Below are positions 1 to 13,215 of a stretch of DNA of 64,000 nt, in pieces. The first letter of the stretch is position 1; the number at the start of each line of letters is the position of its first letter. Under the pieces are notes generated by a model, which was given only the letters and a program-made list of their open reading frames with translations, did no database searches and had not been told where the DNA came from. Origin of the DNA: Sipunculus nudus (lineage: Eukaryota > Annelida > Sipuncula > Golfingiida > Sipunculidae); assembly GCA_026874595.1 (NCBI GenBank), contig CM049316.1, positions 34,975,339 to 35,039,338 on the forward strand. The letters are read 5' to 3'. Made by a program: the position numbers and the translations under genes.

Positions 1-2439
1 CAAATCCTAGTGGAAGCGAACGCAGCATTAGTGTATTTAGATCCTATGCTTTAAAATCGCTCCTGTAGCGATATCGACGCATATACAAACATACGCTTAC
101 GAGCACATTTGTACAACACTTTTACAAAAGCACATGAGCGATTTTGTTCAAGTCATATAAACACGCATATGGAATGGCAGCTTATGCCGGAAATATTTTT
201 ATTGAATGTTGATAGTGATAGTGTCCATAAATATTTAACATATAAAATGTTTGATGGAAATTTACACAAGGACCATAAAAGGAATTGGTAACGTGGAGGT
301 ATTTTTTTCAGATATTCGAGCCGTTACAGAGTCGTTCCGATATTTGAAATAAAGAATTAATTCACAAATTCTAAAAATAAAAGCTATACGTGACTTTGCC
401 TTATTTCTATAAATAAACAAGTCACAATGATCGGCCCATCCGTATTCCCCGAAACTGAGGTGTGTGGCCAGCGGTGTGTTCAGCGTCTGTCTTATAAATT
501 AACCTTGTCACGACACTAAGTTAATTCGATGACATTGGGGACTAACTAATGATTAATAACCATGACATATCTTAAACGCAATCACAGACCTGAGAGAGAA
601 TCCATTAATCACATTTCGGGTCTGGACGGTCAGTCACTCACACGCACCTCTGCTCTAGGAATACACGACAAACTGTTGTCTCGATCCGTAATTCGATTAG
701 ATGTCACACATCTCAAACTTTAACTAATGGCAGACAGCTATTTCCCCATGTCCGGCTGATCTTTAACAGAGTCAATGACCTCTCTCGTGGCCAAGCAGGA
801 AGGTGGTCTGTGAAATTACATATACCAAGTCCGTCTAAACCCAAGGCCAGTTCACAGGGCAATAGCCAGGTGATTGCCTCATGGGTCACCGGTCCCCTTA
901 CCATTGTGTAGGCCTATGCATCAGAGATGGTAACATTTATTTCTAATTCCAGAACCATATATCTGAAAGTTTCCAAAATACCAATAAGGTTCACATCTTT
1001 TATTCCATTTACAAATATGTTAACGTTACAAAGAGGTCTGTTCCAGGAAAATTATTTCTTAATTCTTCATGAGATAACTGCGACATTTTAGTTAATAGAT
1101 CGTGGATTCCACACATAGAATCACTGAACTTTTTCCCCATATTCTCTAATTTTATTTTTGTTATTATTGTTTTGAAAATTAAAATAAAATGAAATTTGAG
1201 TGTTACAAGATCCTTGACCTACTGTTTCATGACCCTTCGCCAAATGTTTCTTTTGACGATATTTCTTTAAATAAACGCAGCAGATATGGGAGGCGAAAAG
1301 CCTAATGTTTGGTGAAACAGCAAATTGAACCATCTGAAGGGATGTAACACCATGCTTATTCCTGTTTGTTAAATTTCGGGCGGGAAAGGCAAATTATAAT
1401 TATTTTGAAATCCTGCGAAAGTTATTCATATTTATTCGAAGAATTTTCTTTTGTGCAGTTATAACCTAACGTTCGTGCATTTCTCTGAATTCCATGATTT
1501 AACTGATAATACAACTGTATTAATGTTTTCATTTGAAATTGAAATTATGATTTATGAGATCACATTACCTTAAACGCCTTGGGGATATCTGCAGTATATA
1601 TTGGTCTTCGCTTAAGTAGGAACTAATGATTACTGAGTCTGTTTAACCCAAAATGAGACCTCTTCCACCACCTGTTGGCCTTGACTGACACTAAACGTTC
1701 GGGTCCATTATATCGACAAAAATAGTACTTGTTATAGCTCAGGTAAAAGAAGTCAGTATATCTCAACAATAAAAGTGAGATTCCTTTCTGCGTCTCTAGC
1801 ATGCATCTTGTTTAATTCAACACAACCCTCAATGCTGGGTCACATGACTCAGACACAGTAGACGACCATTGCGCGCAGTGCGCATGCCCGTGAGATATTT
1901 CTATCGTTTTCGATGACTAAGTGAAGTTTTTGAAAGAAAATGAACAATAAGCAGACACATCATTAATAAAGCATTCAGCTGTAATAGTTTACCAAGTTAA
2001 ACTTATCGTATTAATGAGGAATTAATACCATGTCTGTATTATGCAAGCTAAACAATCTGAGAACTCATTGCCCAAGGGTTAATCTAACTTTACCAGATTT
2101 AATAGACATTAAACTCGTGTCTGGAAAGGTAAAATTTGCTCTTCCCTTGAGTCACGTTCAAGTTTTCAAATTAATAATATTGTCATATTGTCGAAAATGT
2201 TCTTATATTTATTTCTTTAAGAGAGCTCCACAGGTGAACGAAACATTAAGATAACCAAAAAGTTAATTACGAATTCTTTCGACACATCGTAATGTATACC
2301 ATTTTACACTTGGTACATTATGCATCTAAAGGTACGTGTATTGATGATAGTTTTATTATATTTTTATATGATAGTCTGATATAATTTTTAAAAAAACTTT
2401 CTAAACACCAGCTGAGAGCAAAATACTTTAAAGAGAGCG
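1..2439. other. Intergenic, no gene recognised
   Basis: AT-rich DNA with only short open frames, none with recognisable protein similarity. It could belong to an intron of a gene outside the window. Confidence 0.6.
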
Positions 2440-2760
2440 GGTTGATAGATTTAGGACTCGATTCCGGACCTGGACTCGAGTCCATTTTTTTCAGACTCGT
2501 ACTCGTACTCGCACTCGGACGTTAGAACTCGAAAAATCATTCCGAGTACATCCAGATTTCGGTAAAAAATCTCTGTCGAATACCATTAAAACAAGCATAT
2601 GTGTAAATATTCATGATAATCTCAAATTTCCGTTTTTAATTTTTTTTTTTTTTTTTTTTTTGAAAAGAAAATTCGTTTCGTTCTCGGACTCAGTCTTGAA
2701 CTCGGATTCAAAAAGACTCAGACTCGAATAAGCTGGACTCGGGCCTCAAGGTTTCAGATG
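2440..2760. repeat. GACTCG-rich clusters, possible MITE
   Basis: Two clusters of ACTCG motifs (2,452-2,535 and 2,680-2,745) flank an AT-rich core with a 22-T run. GGACTCGAGTCC is palindromic. Termini could not be fixed. Confidence 0.4.
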
Positions 2761-5700
2761 CACCTCTACAATGTCAATTTCGTGCTTAAACTTTATAGGT
2801 TATACATTTGTCAAAAAGAAAAACCTTTTTGAAGGACTAAGAAACATGATATTTGACAAAACAAATGTTGAGGACATTGTCATGTAACCTCAAAGATTAA
2901 AAGTTTTTCTATACGGGGTGCCTAATGTTATAAAGGGCTACTTAAAATCATGCACTTTTAAAATACCAAAATATATTAAAGTTTAATGTAATTGATTTCG
3001 ATTTAATTTAAATGTGAATGAAAGTTTCAGCACTGCGCCTAGAAAGAACATTTATTTAATTTCAAATGATTTATTCTCTATGGAGTCTTTTACAACTTAA
3101 AAACAATGGTCGGATCAGGTTTTGAATGAAGGAGTTTGCCAGGAATGCTACATATATCTAAATCCGTAATAACTATTTATCTAATGATTCTGGAGATCAT
3201 ATTAAAGTGGTGATTGATGTGATGAACGCATTAAATGCTTCTCGGCACTAACAAATTGTCACGGTCTGTAAATCTTCAGGCTAACTAGATAGATAACTAA
3301 AACTCGATGGTTAGACATGACTTGGAGAAATTTGATTTACAGACTGATTGCTTGCTAATTATTGCCTGGGGAACCATTTGTTGTCTGGAGCGGGCTTACC
3401 CAGTCCCCCTGGTGGATACTAGTAGAAGATACTTCGCAATCGGACTTCAGATATGTGCACAAGCTTAAAGTCAAACATGGCCTTGTGCAGCTGCAATTTG
3501 TCTTCCCTTTATTAGAATCTTCCAAAGGTCCCATTTCATTGGAAATCTAAAGCGTTTCTTCTGAGCTGATATGATGGTTTACTTTAGGTTCTACCTCTAA
3601 ATGGAGCTCTCCCATCCACGCTTGATAGTGGCTTTTGTGTCTGGATAAAAGTAACGGCAGGATAGCCCCTTGTATATTTTAAATCTCTAATATATCTAAA
3701 GGATAGACATGGCTCAATCTGTTTTAAATTTTTTTTTATTTACTTCAGCCAATCCAAATATAACTATATTTACAATCCAATCCAAATTCTCAGACGTTTA
3801 AAGTGATTTGAATATTCCTTACCTAGTGGTCCCGTTACATTAGTTTAAACCTTTTCCACTGGCCGACTGTTTGCACATTTTGCGTTTGCCGTGTACGGCC
3901 GCCTAAAACCTGGAAGAAGACCACAAATGCTCCGATCAGTAAAGACCGGGTAGTACGGTTTTAGTTTTCCTGTGCTTTAAAGCAACTTCCCCTGGAATTT
4001 TATTCTGATTGCAAATTTAAAAAAGGAATTAATATTGTCTAAACGTAACCTAATCCATCCATCAAATAAATTTGATTTATTTTGTTCATAAAAATATGAT
4101 GGAAATATATGATATAAAATGTGACAGTCCATTTAGATTTACAATTATCTCATAAAGGCTTTGACTTGAGATTTGCTTATACTTAAACCCTGTCAGAATT
4201 GCTCTGACGTCGGTTAGACTTTCTTTGATAACTGGTCTGATATCTACATTAGAATTCTGCACGCAAAAGAATGCAAGCCTCTGCCATTGGATGCTACCAA
4301 AACCGTGTTTCATTCATTTATATCTGATGACGTTTCTGAAATCTGATATCAAAACTTAATCGATTCTATATTGGCCCATTCCGGGAATGCCCTGAAATTT
4401 TATGAGATTCAGGTCATGATTGCGGGAGTTATGTTGTGAACAAACACACAAACACGAACGGGGAGGGAAGCATACCCTCCTGTTGGTGACACCTAGCCCT
4501 TGACTTGAGGTTAGCTCTTATCTATAAATAAAGGCTTCAATGTGTGATCTCGAGATCTGGTCGGATCTTAAAGTCTTTGATTGGAGATTTGCTCTTATCA
4601 ATAAATAAGTAATATATTTGAAATTACGTATGGTTATTGTAATATGACATATTATAAACAAGAAAAAAAAAATATGATTTTTAAAATTTAATAATGAAAA
4701 AAAAATAAGAAATATAACTTATTATAGATCTTTTGAGGAGGCTTTGTGGATAAAATAATAGAAAGTCCGTAGATAATATAATAAATAAAGTCGTCCGTAC
4801 CATGATCTATACGATTTTCGGATAAAGTTGCCCTTTACCTTATTTTTTTTTAATTTTCCGATTATTTAACAGGGAATTCCAGCAAATCTCAAAGACGTAC
4901 CGCAGAGATAACTGGTATTTCCCCAGACTCAAATTAAGAGGTAATAAAGCTGTAAATCAAATCTGGCGGGGTCATGGCTAACACAAAGATATTAAGGTCC
5001 CCGACTCGCCGTCTGTGATTTACAGACAAACGATAATTTGAAAACCGTAGTGTTTAACATTTATGACAGATGATATTAATCTTATATTTTTAAATCCCTT
5101 ATTCTCCATGCAATTTATAATTAGGCTATCAAGAGTACTTTCGTATGTAATATTTATCTCTCTGCCTGATGCCTACCCGATGTAATATATTTCTTTTCTT
5201 TTTCATTTCAAATAAAACGCGACTGTCATATATCTGAACGATATTCAAGCTAACATATAGATGTCTTATGAATAAATTCGCCAATTTATATAAACTTATT
5301 GTATAGGTTACGTTGACCTTGGATATGAAGAAATGGTTGTCGAGACTAGTTAAGGGATACGCAGTTTTTAAATACCATCAAATTGATATGTGTGAGTTTG
5401 GCTTGCAACCAAATAGTGTTGTGATATGTTTTACTGAAAATAAATACATTTGAGATAACCTATAAACGACAACATAGAATATAACTTGTCTTTCTGGACA
5501 GTCCGCATTAATCGTCATTTAGCGATCGAGGGTCACTTTCAATTAAGTGGTCATTTAGATATATGCTTCAATACGATCTGATGTGTCTCATGTTAGAAAC
5601 TGGTAAGTATATTCCGCCAACGTAAAGAAACAAAATGAAAATGTATGTCTGAACAGACAACATAAAGAAAGTTATATTTTAAGTTTAAAGTGCCTTCAAC

Positions 5701-6387
5701 AATACTCATGGTATTCAAATAAAGTATTGAGCATACATTGCAAACGAGTAAATTTAGAGGTAAATACTGAAGAAATTAGCATACTGTTGACAGATCGAAA
5801 TGTAATGATAAATGCACAACTGAGAAATGTCCCACACTTTAAGAAAACAAGGGTTCCTGGTGGTACTTTCAAGAAATAACATGGTTCTAGATAGAGCCAT
5901 GCTTCCTTCGATAACACTTTTCTCCGAGAAAAGGTTCCAACTGCCACTTTAACGTTCGTGCCCTGACCATTAGTTATTATAATGTCCAATACGAATGCTT
6001 TTCGGTTGTTGCACATTTTTTACAAGTGGATCCTTACAACTTAATACAAAATGTGTTTCCGTGAGAAACGTGTTACCATTATCATATTTACATGATACAA
6101 GTATAATTATGATTTTCAGCTATGATCTTATCTATGAGAAATAATTTTTTAATTTGTCATATTATTTATCAAAACTATTTACCCTAATAAATGAAAATAT
6201 AGGACGTGTGATTAATTTAACCTAAGCGTATGATATCTCCTCCGAGGTGGTTCTCTAAAATAAACCTGCAAGGAAGGTTCTATAAAGAACCATACTCATC
6301 GGGTCCATCCAATAAAGAGAATTTTGGGTTCCTCTCCGAACCTCTAAAGGGGTTTTAGATGGACCTTACAAACCACTTAAGTGAACC
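2761..6387. other. Intergenic, no gene recognised
   Basis: No supported exon. Stretches near 5,830-5,960 and 6,240-6,365 are rich in GGTTC/GAACC motifs and may be remnants of a repeat; its ends could not be fixed. The 106-codon minus-strand frame at 5,696-6,016 shows no known domain. Confidence 0.5.
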
Positions 6388-6429
6388 CTCTCTCTCTCTC
6401 TCTTCCCTCTCTCTCTTCCCTCTCTCTCT

Positions 6430-6475
<46 letters not shown>
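6388..6475 (+). repeat. TC microsatellite
   Basis: Nearly pure CT dinucleotides broken by a few TTCCC and TTT interruptions. Confidence 0.95.
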
Positions 6476-6477
<2 letters not shown>

Positions 6478-7289
6478 ATTAAAAATGTAATCTTTGGAAT
6501 AACAATGTCATTGTCAAACAACTGTCGAGGTTATTGGTCATACTTTCAAAATGTCGTTCATGATACAACATCTCAGTTTTAGGATAAGCTTTGACATTTA
6601 GTACATTGAGGATTATTGTAAAATTGCTTGCAGCAACAGATAGTAAAAAGATTGATTAGAAGTTTTACCTCTAGGAGATATAATGCTTTTGTTGTCGTTG
6701 GCTAGATGGTTGAATTATCTGTCATTAAATCTACTATGAAATGTGAACGAAGTCTGATAAAAATTTTTGAGGGTTAGAAAAACACAAATGGGGCAACCCA
6801 TTTAATTTTGAAGGTCATCTGGATAACCACAGATTATTTTAAAGGATTTTCCTGTTCAGGAATAAGCCATGTGTTCTCAGCCAGAGGATAAAGCAATTGA
6901 CCTCACCATGAACCTTACGTGACCCTAATAGCATATTCATTTAATAAATAATCATGAGTATTACTGTTCAATACAGCCAATCAGGTCGCCGATATTACTG
7001 TAAGCCAAGAGTAACCTGACCATAAATGGCATAATAAAATGTGCTAAAATTATTTTGCGAAAATTCTGTCGCAGGGCCATACATCAGAATCAACGCTAGT
7101 AACAAATTAGTCCCGCGGACGATTCCCAATACCAGAACGTGTAATATACTAGTTCCTTATAGAAAAAGGTGTCATCTGAATAAGTTTACCACTTATACTC
7201 TTAGGAGCTATATCTGGGTGCGCACCATAAACGGTTTTCTTGCTTTAGTAAAGGCTATCCTGAAGTACACTACACGGTTATTGATAATA

Positions 7290-7565
7290 TACATTCAAAA
7301 GCTACGGTCAAAAAAATTCGTACGAAGGATGGGTTCGCTAAATCTCCCAGTTCCTTCGAATTCTAGATTTTACAGACATTTCTTAAAGGGGGCATCGATT
7401 CTTGAGGCATTCTTGAGAAAATGATATCATTTTTGTCGTACGATGACCCCAGAGAACGCTGGATTCACCTACAGTCGCCGTAAGGCGCCGTACGAAATGG
7501 TACAAAATCGTTCGTACGACGTTCACAGGGGTTCGTTAAGGTATTTGTGACCGTGGCCTAAGTTC
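7290..7565. repeat. CGTACGA-rich dispersed element
   Basis: TCGTACGA-type palindromic cores occur at about 7,317, 7,432, 7,487 and 7,508 within 200 bp. The far end, read on the minus strand as TAGGCCACGGTCACAAATAC, resembles TTAAGCCAAGGTCTCACTTA at 63,632. A 127-codon open frame (7,041-7,424) runs into it and shows no domain. Confidence 0.4.
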
Positions 7566-7954
7566 CAACTTTATATTATTTTAACATACTGACCTTTCGA
7601 GAGTGGTCGACATTTAAATGTTGGTGTACATTTGTGACTCTTTTTCTCCTTTTGATTCTCAAGGATGATCATCAAAGGAAATAGCAGTAAATGTTGTATA
7701 TAGAATACTATTTCATCAGAATATACCGTGGCCCAGGGTATCTAGTAATAACATAATGTGATACCGTCTGCTGATCCTTAAAAGGCTTCAAATATTCCTG
7801 CCCTTTACCAAGGTACACTGCCAGGCACCAATTATATTATATAGTCAGCTTACTCGGAGCTGCATTTTCAGCCAATCTCTTTACAAATGACGGGGGCTAT
7901 CGAAAATAGAGGAGATGAAAATATTGTGAGAAACAAACAAAAACAGGATGCAGT

Positions 7955-8330
7955 AACAGCAGACTCGAAACGTGAGAAGAAACCACCGGATGGGAGATGG
8001 AACACTGCATCGTGGAATTGAATGAGATCACGTATGTTTTTATTCAACTCTACTATCTTCTAAACCGACTACGGCTTCCTTTTAGAGGACTTTGTTGATT
8101 ATGATTATTATCTTTAAATCTGTGACCAGTAAGAGTTAATGACAAGTAAACTCGAAACGTGAGGAGAAACCGCCAGATGCGAGATGGAACAATGCATGGA
8201 GGAATTAAATGAAGTCAAGTATGTTTTTATGGAATCGCCAACTGTCTTTTAAAAAAAGAACACGGCGTCCTTTTAGAGGACATTGTTGGTATATTATTAT
8301 TTTTAATCAGTGATCAGTAATAGATATGGT
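7955..8330 (+). repeat. Two-unit tandem duplication, period about 187 bp
   Basis: CTCGAAACGTGAGAAGAAAC at 7,964 and CTCGAAACGTGAGGAGAAAC at 8,151, each followed by GAGATGGAACA, TATGTTTTTAT, CCTTTTAGAGGAC and a TGATCAGTAA-type end. Confidence 0.8.
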
Positions 8331-8684
8331 AAAACAATGTTTCTTTAGGACTCATATGAATGGTCAGTTTTGGCTTCACTGCATACAGACAAAAATGTTG
8401 TGTAAACGATACACGTTTTGTGCTAGTATATAGAAACTTAGTTATTAATTCATTCATAAAAAGCGAAACCCCCAACCGAAATCCGACTGTACGCGCACCT
8501 GGGCTCTATGGTTTAATGAATTAATGAGATTTGTCTGCTGGAATGTTACTTAACTTTGTAAGGTAATGTTAAAAGGTAAAGGGAAGGTTTTAAAGTCTGA
8601 TATCTCTGATCATGTCAGTCTTATCCAACTTTACAGTTTGCCTTCCTGGTCTTTCGAGCCTGATCATTCTTGTAACCCAAACAG

Positions 8685-8876
8685 CAATACCAGGCGCTGG
8701 AAGTCAAAATTTGCTTGCCTCCCATGACCAGTACCCATACACTCCTGGGTCGAGGGAGCGCACCCTTGTGGTAAAGACTTTGGTGAGTAGTCTTTGCGCA
8801 GACGGTGGTCAGATCGGGACGCGAACCAAAAACCTTTCAGTCACAAGTCTAGCGCACTAACCAATATGCCGCAACA
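8685..8876 (-). mobile_element. tRNA-like SINE, third family
   Basis: Minus strand: CGGCATATTGGTTAGTGCGC (A-box region, 8,852-8,871), GGTTCGCGTCCC (B-box, 8,815-8,826), and downstream CCCAGGAGTGTATGGGTACT. An open frame of 82 codons across it is not a gene. Confidence 0.65.
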
Positions 8877-9239
8877 CTCTACAATAAGTCTGACTTGTCA
8901 TGGACTATAGAAGACATGCAATCATTAATAAGTTAAAATCTTATATGTTCGAAATTGCATGTTCACAAGAGGCCTTTCATGATAAAAACTTACTTAATTA
9001 ATTGAAACTCAGTGGAGAGGAAAATTGTCTAATATACAGGGCAGTAAACATAGTAATGATCTAGTTATATTAGTAAGCAAAAAGGTAGTAGCAATGATCG
9101 ACGATTTGCACGAGATAGAAGAAATATCTAATTGAAGAATATTGGAAATTTTATTTAAGGGCATTGAAAAACTTAAATGTCTGATATAGCATAAACTGGA
9201 TAAAAAGTAATGGAAAATTTTAGGTAAAAAAGTTCAGAT

Positions 9240-9745
9240 CCCTCTAACACCGAAAATCCAAGATGGCCGCCTTGATCCTTGAGAGTTATTGAGTGTTGGG
9301 GATATAGTGTACTTGCACGTATAACAGAACGACGTTTTCTTAGGAATTGAATAAGATAGTGCTTGCTTTTATTTTATTTGCACTTAAGCTGATAAATGAA
9401 TGCAGGTTATATTCATTTTTATGAACCCTGTGACCCCAAGATGGCCACCACTGCAGTCTTAACATAGAGATAATGCTATTATACTATAATTGTCGCTTAA
9501 AACTTAATGATATTGGATCAATTTTTTTACGTTTTTGAATGTGTTCTGTTGATTGCAACTCAAAAGGAGTTTTTGTGAGCTCTGTGATCCCAGGGTATTC
9601 AAAAGGGCCGACATAGCAGTCTTCTCATAGAATTAATAAAAAAAAACTGAATGGTATTAGATAATTTGATTTATACTTTTTTTAATGTGTTCTGTTAGTT
9701 GCAACTAATCTGGAGTTTCCGGAAGCTCACAGGGGTTACGCAAGG
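9240..9745 (+). repeat. Diverged tandem units containing AAGATGGCC
   Basis: AAGATGGCCGCC near 9,260, AAGATGGCCACC near 9,438 and AAAGGGCCGACATAGCAGTC near 9,599; GTGTTCTGTTGATTGCAACT and GTGTTCTGTTAGTTGCAACT recur. Units are about 165-178 bp. An inverted related piece lies near 13,140. Confidence 0.55.
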
Positions 9746-10122
9746 TCAAAAGTCAAATGTATGTACTAATATTTTAAAGCATAAACTTTTCTTGGGCTCT
9801 ACACTGTCATATGTTATGTGATATGGTGATCAAATAGAAATAGATCCTCGTGATATCTCTTTTATATTGCTGTTCCCTCATAGTAGTACTACATGGTCTA
9901 GGTGCCTACAAAACAAACATTTAGAATAAATTGTGTGGTTATATGGAAGATTCCAAGATTCCAAAACCCTTGTTGGTGGTCTTAATACAGAAAAATTCAT
10001 GTCATATTAAACTATTCCAAGTAGCTTGTAGGACAGGGGGATCAGTGGAAACCGTTGAAATACTTGTTGGATAAAACGGACCATGTAGATCTTGGCATTA
10101 AGGCCAATAACACGGATGGATC

Positions 10123-10445
10123 CTATTTTTATATTTTTTTTTTTGTTTTTGGTGGAGGTAGCCGCCTCCAATTTTAAATGCAAACTTAACTACATATATG
10201 TACATCTGCCGATTTCTATTCCGGTTTCTAACTATGTGACAGGGCAGTATCACGTACACGCTTCCTCTCATTTCATATCCTGGCGTTCACCAAGCCCCAA
10301 TGACTACTGCACCTGTGGGTCCTGGGTGCGTAATCATCCCCATTGTTGGATCAAACCACCGAGGATCCCCCGAGAGGCGCACTCGTTTGTGAGTGAAAGA
10401 CGGCCGTTGGGCAGGACCTTCCCATTACGCCTGGATGAAATCACT
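10123..10445 (-). mobile_element. tRNA-derived SINE, copy 3, 5'-truncated, minus strand
   Basis: Reads as the reverse complement of copy 1: T-rich tail, GGAGGTAGCCGCCTCC, GTGACAGGGCAGTATCACGT, TGACTACTGCACCTGTGG, GGCAGGACCTTCCCATTACG. The tRNA-like head is missing, as expected of 5' truncation. A 151-codon plus-strand open frame over it is antisense SINE, not a gene. Confidence 0.8.
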
Positions 10446-10559
10446 GCCGAGTGTACATCAACCAGCGGATGGAAATGCCATAATAATATATACCATCAGC
10501 TGTTTCCAGTTGTGAAAACTGTCCCCCCCCCCCCCCCGGCCCGTTGAACGCTAACACCT

Positions 10560-12324
10560 CTCATGTTATTTGATTCCTTTCCCATTTATTCGTGATTTAT
10601 TTTGTTTTCAGATTTCATTTTAATTCCAAAGCAATTAAATTACTTATTGACGTATGTGTGATTTGCTCCGTTGGGTCTTTCCTTAATTGCATTCTGCGTG
10701 GTCATAACATCAGGGTATAGATCCCCAAATTGCACTCCTGTCTGAGTGAGGCACAGCCTTATCGTGAGTCTGCAGGGCGCCTTACATGTGCTCTTCCTAG
10801 ACTGCAGAAGTCATTGATTTGCAAAGTTAAACATAGACTTCCTAATCAGTTATATTACAACGAAAATTAAATTTGTTGATATTTTGTGAGTGGGTATCTT
10901 GGAAACACATGAATCAACATGTAACATACAACTAAATGTATGCACCGTTCAGTTTATATCCTAAGTTTTAACTTGTTAAAATATAAATATTAAAGCTAAG
11001 CCCCGCTAAGGTTTAACCACATAATGGAATAAAAGTTGTGGAGCAGAATATCCTGATATTTTTTATGTGAATAATGCCTCAAATATTCCTATTTTAACTG
11101 CACATTTAAAACTTTCTCTCTATACAGGAGGCATTATTTATATAAAAGTTTTCATATCGTTTGCACAGAGAAACGTTGGGAAGAAAACATTTGAGGCTTT
11201 TATCATGCGATTATACTACCGTGTTATTATAGGTGTTTTGATTCATGTATTGACAATTGACAACATATTTTTGAATATCGATATCTTTAAATCCCCGATA
11301 TTACCAACAATATCAGCAAAATGTATAACAGGTATGTAATAAAGAGTATGATCATGCAATAGTGGTTCTAAATTACGGAGGGAACCTTCACTAGAGTTCT
11401 TCCATTGTTTCTCGAATTCAAGAAGAGCGGCGCAGATTGCTCAATTTAACATTAATTTTTTTCACCAACGACTTTATATAATAGGACTGTAGCAGAAAAA
11501 TAAGTATTTCTGATGCTCCGACTGACTGTTTTTCAGGCATTGCTGTACCTTAGGATTTAAATATAATACATGTTTTCAACCAAGTTCAAGAATTATTCCA
11601 TGTTGACTTCACCCATATATATGGTCATTTGAAACAGTTATCCTTATATTATATATTCCACTGCCCATATCAATATTATTCGAATACGTTCTAAGCGTAT
11701 TTTATAACCAGCTACGTACTGTGGCATTCTGGTTTTCCAAGCACACGCATCTGCTTGTCGATGCAGACTTGATAGAAATTCTTGATATCATCATCCGTGG
11801 TAGTGGTATCTAAATCTTGAGGTGCTAGGTCCCGATTGTCCGATATAAACCTACGGGGTTCTTAAAGGTACATGTATTTGACTTCACCAGATGCCATTTA
11901 CATGTACACACTTAACATTTTTATGGACCCCATCATTATGACCCTGTGCACGTATAGATGTGTTGTCTTCTTTTGTCAGGGCAGCATGTTTTTCTGTTTT
12001 ACTATTTCCATCTTTTTGTGACAAATACAATAAGAGCTGACCTATTCCCGCCTATATTCAGGTAAACTCAAAAGATATTCAGACAAAGGTTTCTAATGAT
12101 CCTCGAAGTGTACCAGGTCTCTGGTAGATCTAAATAGTAGGTAAATAGTTAACATTTCATAGGTTGTTCCTGTATCAGGATCAATCTTTTTTTACTATTC
12201 ACACAAATGCATTTCAAATTGGTTGTTTCGCATTAATACTGTTGACGATTAGTACTAAGTAATGAATCAGCAGAGAATCAGCAATAGGTGAAATATGTAA
12301 CACGCACATCAATTTAGTGTTTTA
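10560..12324. other. Intergenic, no gene recognised
   Basis: AT-rich, no repeats of the families described here and no supported exon; a 90-codon frame at 11,067-11,339 has no recognisable feature. Confidence 0.55.
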
Positions 12325-12805
12325 AAGGGGCCAAATAACCTATCTGACCTTTATAAAACTAAAGGTAATCCTTTGGAGACTTTATTCAAAATAGGCAAAA
12401 AAAAACGTTGATACCACGCACACAGGCTGCTTGTTTTGTTTATATCAACGTGTTTATAGTATGTAGGGGCCCGCCAAAAGAAAAAAAAACAAATTCAACA
12501 ATGGCATCGTACAGCAAGTCGGATAGGCGAGAGTTTTGCAAATGGCATTTTGCAACAAATAACCTCTGGTGCCTCCGCAAATACGCCACATACCATGTTC
12601 GGTTACATTTTTCCCCTTTTGTCAACATTGCTGTGTTGACAAACATATTGTTGATCAAAAGGTTCATACATCCTTCACGGATTTTATGAAGTTTCTAACT
12701 CAGAATTACCTTTGGTTTTATTAATATATACACAGAGAAGCCAGAACTCACAAATTCTCTTTCAAAATGTAGGTGAATGGGCACCTTTAAGGTCCATTTG
12801 AAAAC
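12325..12805 (+). repeat. Interspersed repeat R2, long form
   Basis: Ends match the short copies (AAAGGGGCCAAATAACCTAT at left, AATATATACACAGAGAAGCC and GAATGGGCACCTTTAAGG at right). A middle part of about 300 bp with CACACAGGCTG is shared with 34.0 kb but missing from the short copies. Confidence 0.7.
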
Positions 12806-13135
12806 CATATGACAGTATCTTGGTGTAATTTATTTTTATGCCATCCCTATATATGATAAAATATTCTGCCAAGACAATTATTAATACTGTTGACTATTTG
12901 AAAAACTTATTACATAATATATGACAGCGTTGTACCCAAGTGGTCTAATGTTATTCTTAAGATCGAAGGTTGGTAAATAAGTTTGACCTTGACCTTTAAT
13001 ACCCTCCCTAACCTTTGGACAGCCCCTGGAGTATTTGTTATTACCAGTACACATTCAAAAGCTTATAAATCGATCAAATATTATTAATTTTGATGCGATA
13101 GTTACAATATCAATGCAATACCTAGCCTTTTTTAT

Positions 13136-13215
13136 TATGATGGCGGCCATCTTGGATTTTAGGGGGGTCAGGGGGTTGATAAAATTTGTTACCTAACTTT
13201 TTCCATCAGCTTACA
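13136..13215 (-). repeat. Inverted copy of the AAGATGGCCGCC repeat
   Basis: TGGCGGCCATCTTGGATTTT followed by a G-rich stretch is the complement of the block near 9,255. Confidence 0.45.

Noticed and set aside
7041-7424. 127-codon plus-strand frame
   Set aside because: No recognisable domain or splice context, and it overlaps the CGTACGA-rich repeat.
10092-10547. 151-codon open frame with a hydrophobic start and cysteines, resembling a small secreted protein
   Set aside because: Its DNA is the reverse complement of the tRNA-derived SINE seen at 14.6 and 18-19.7 kb; the last prolines come from a C run.
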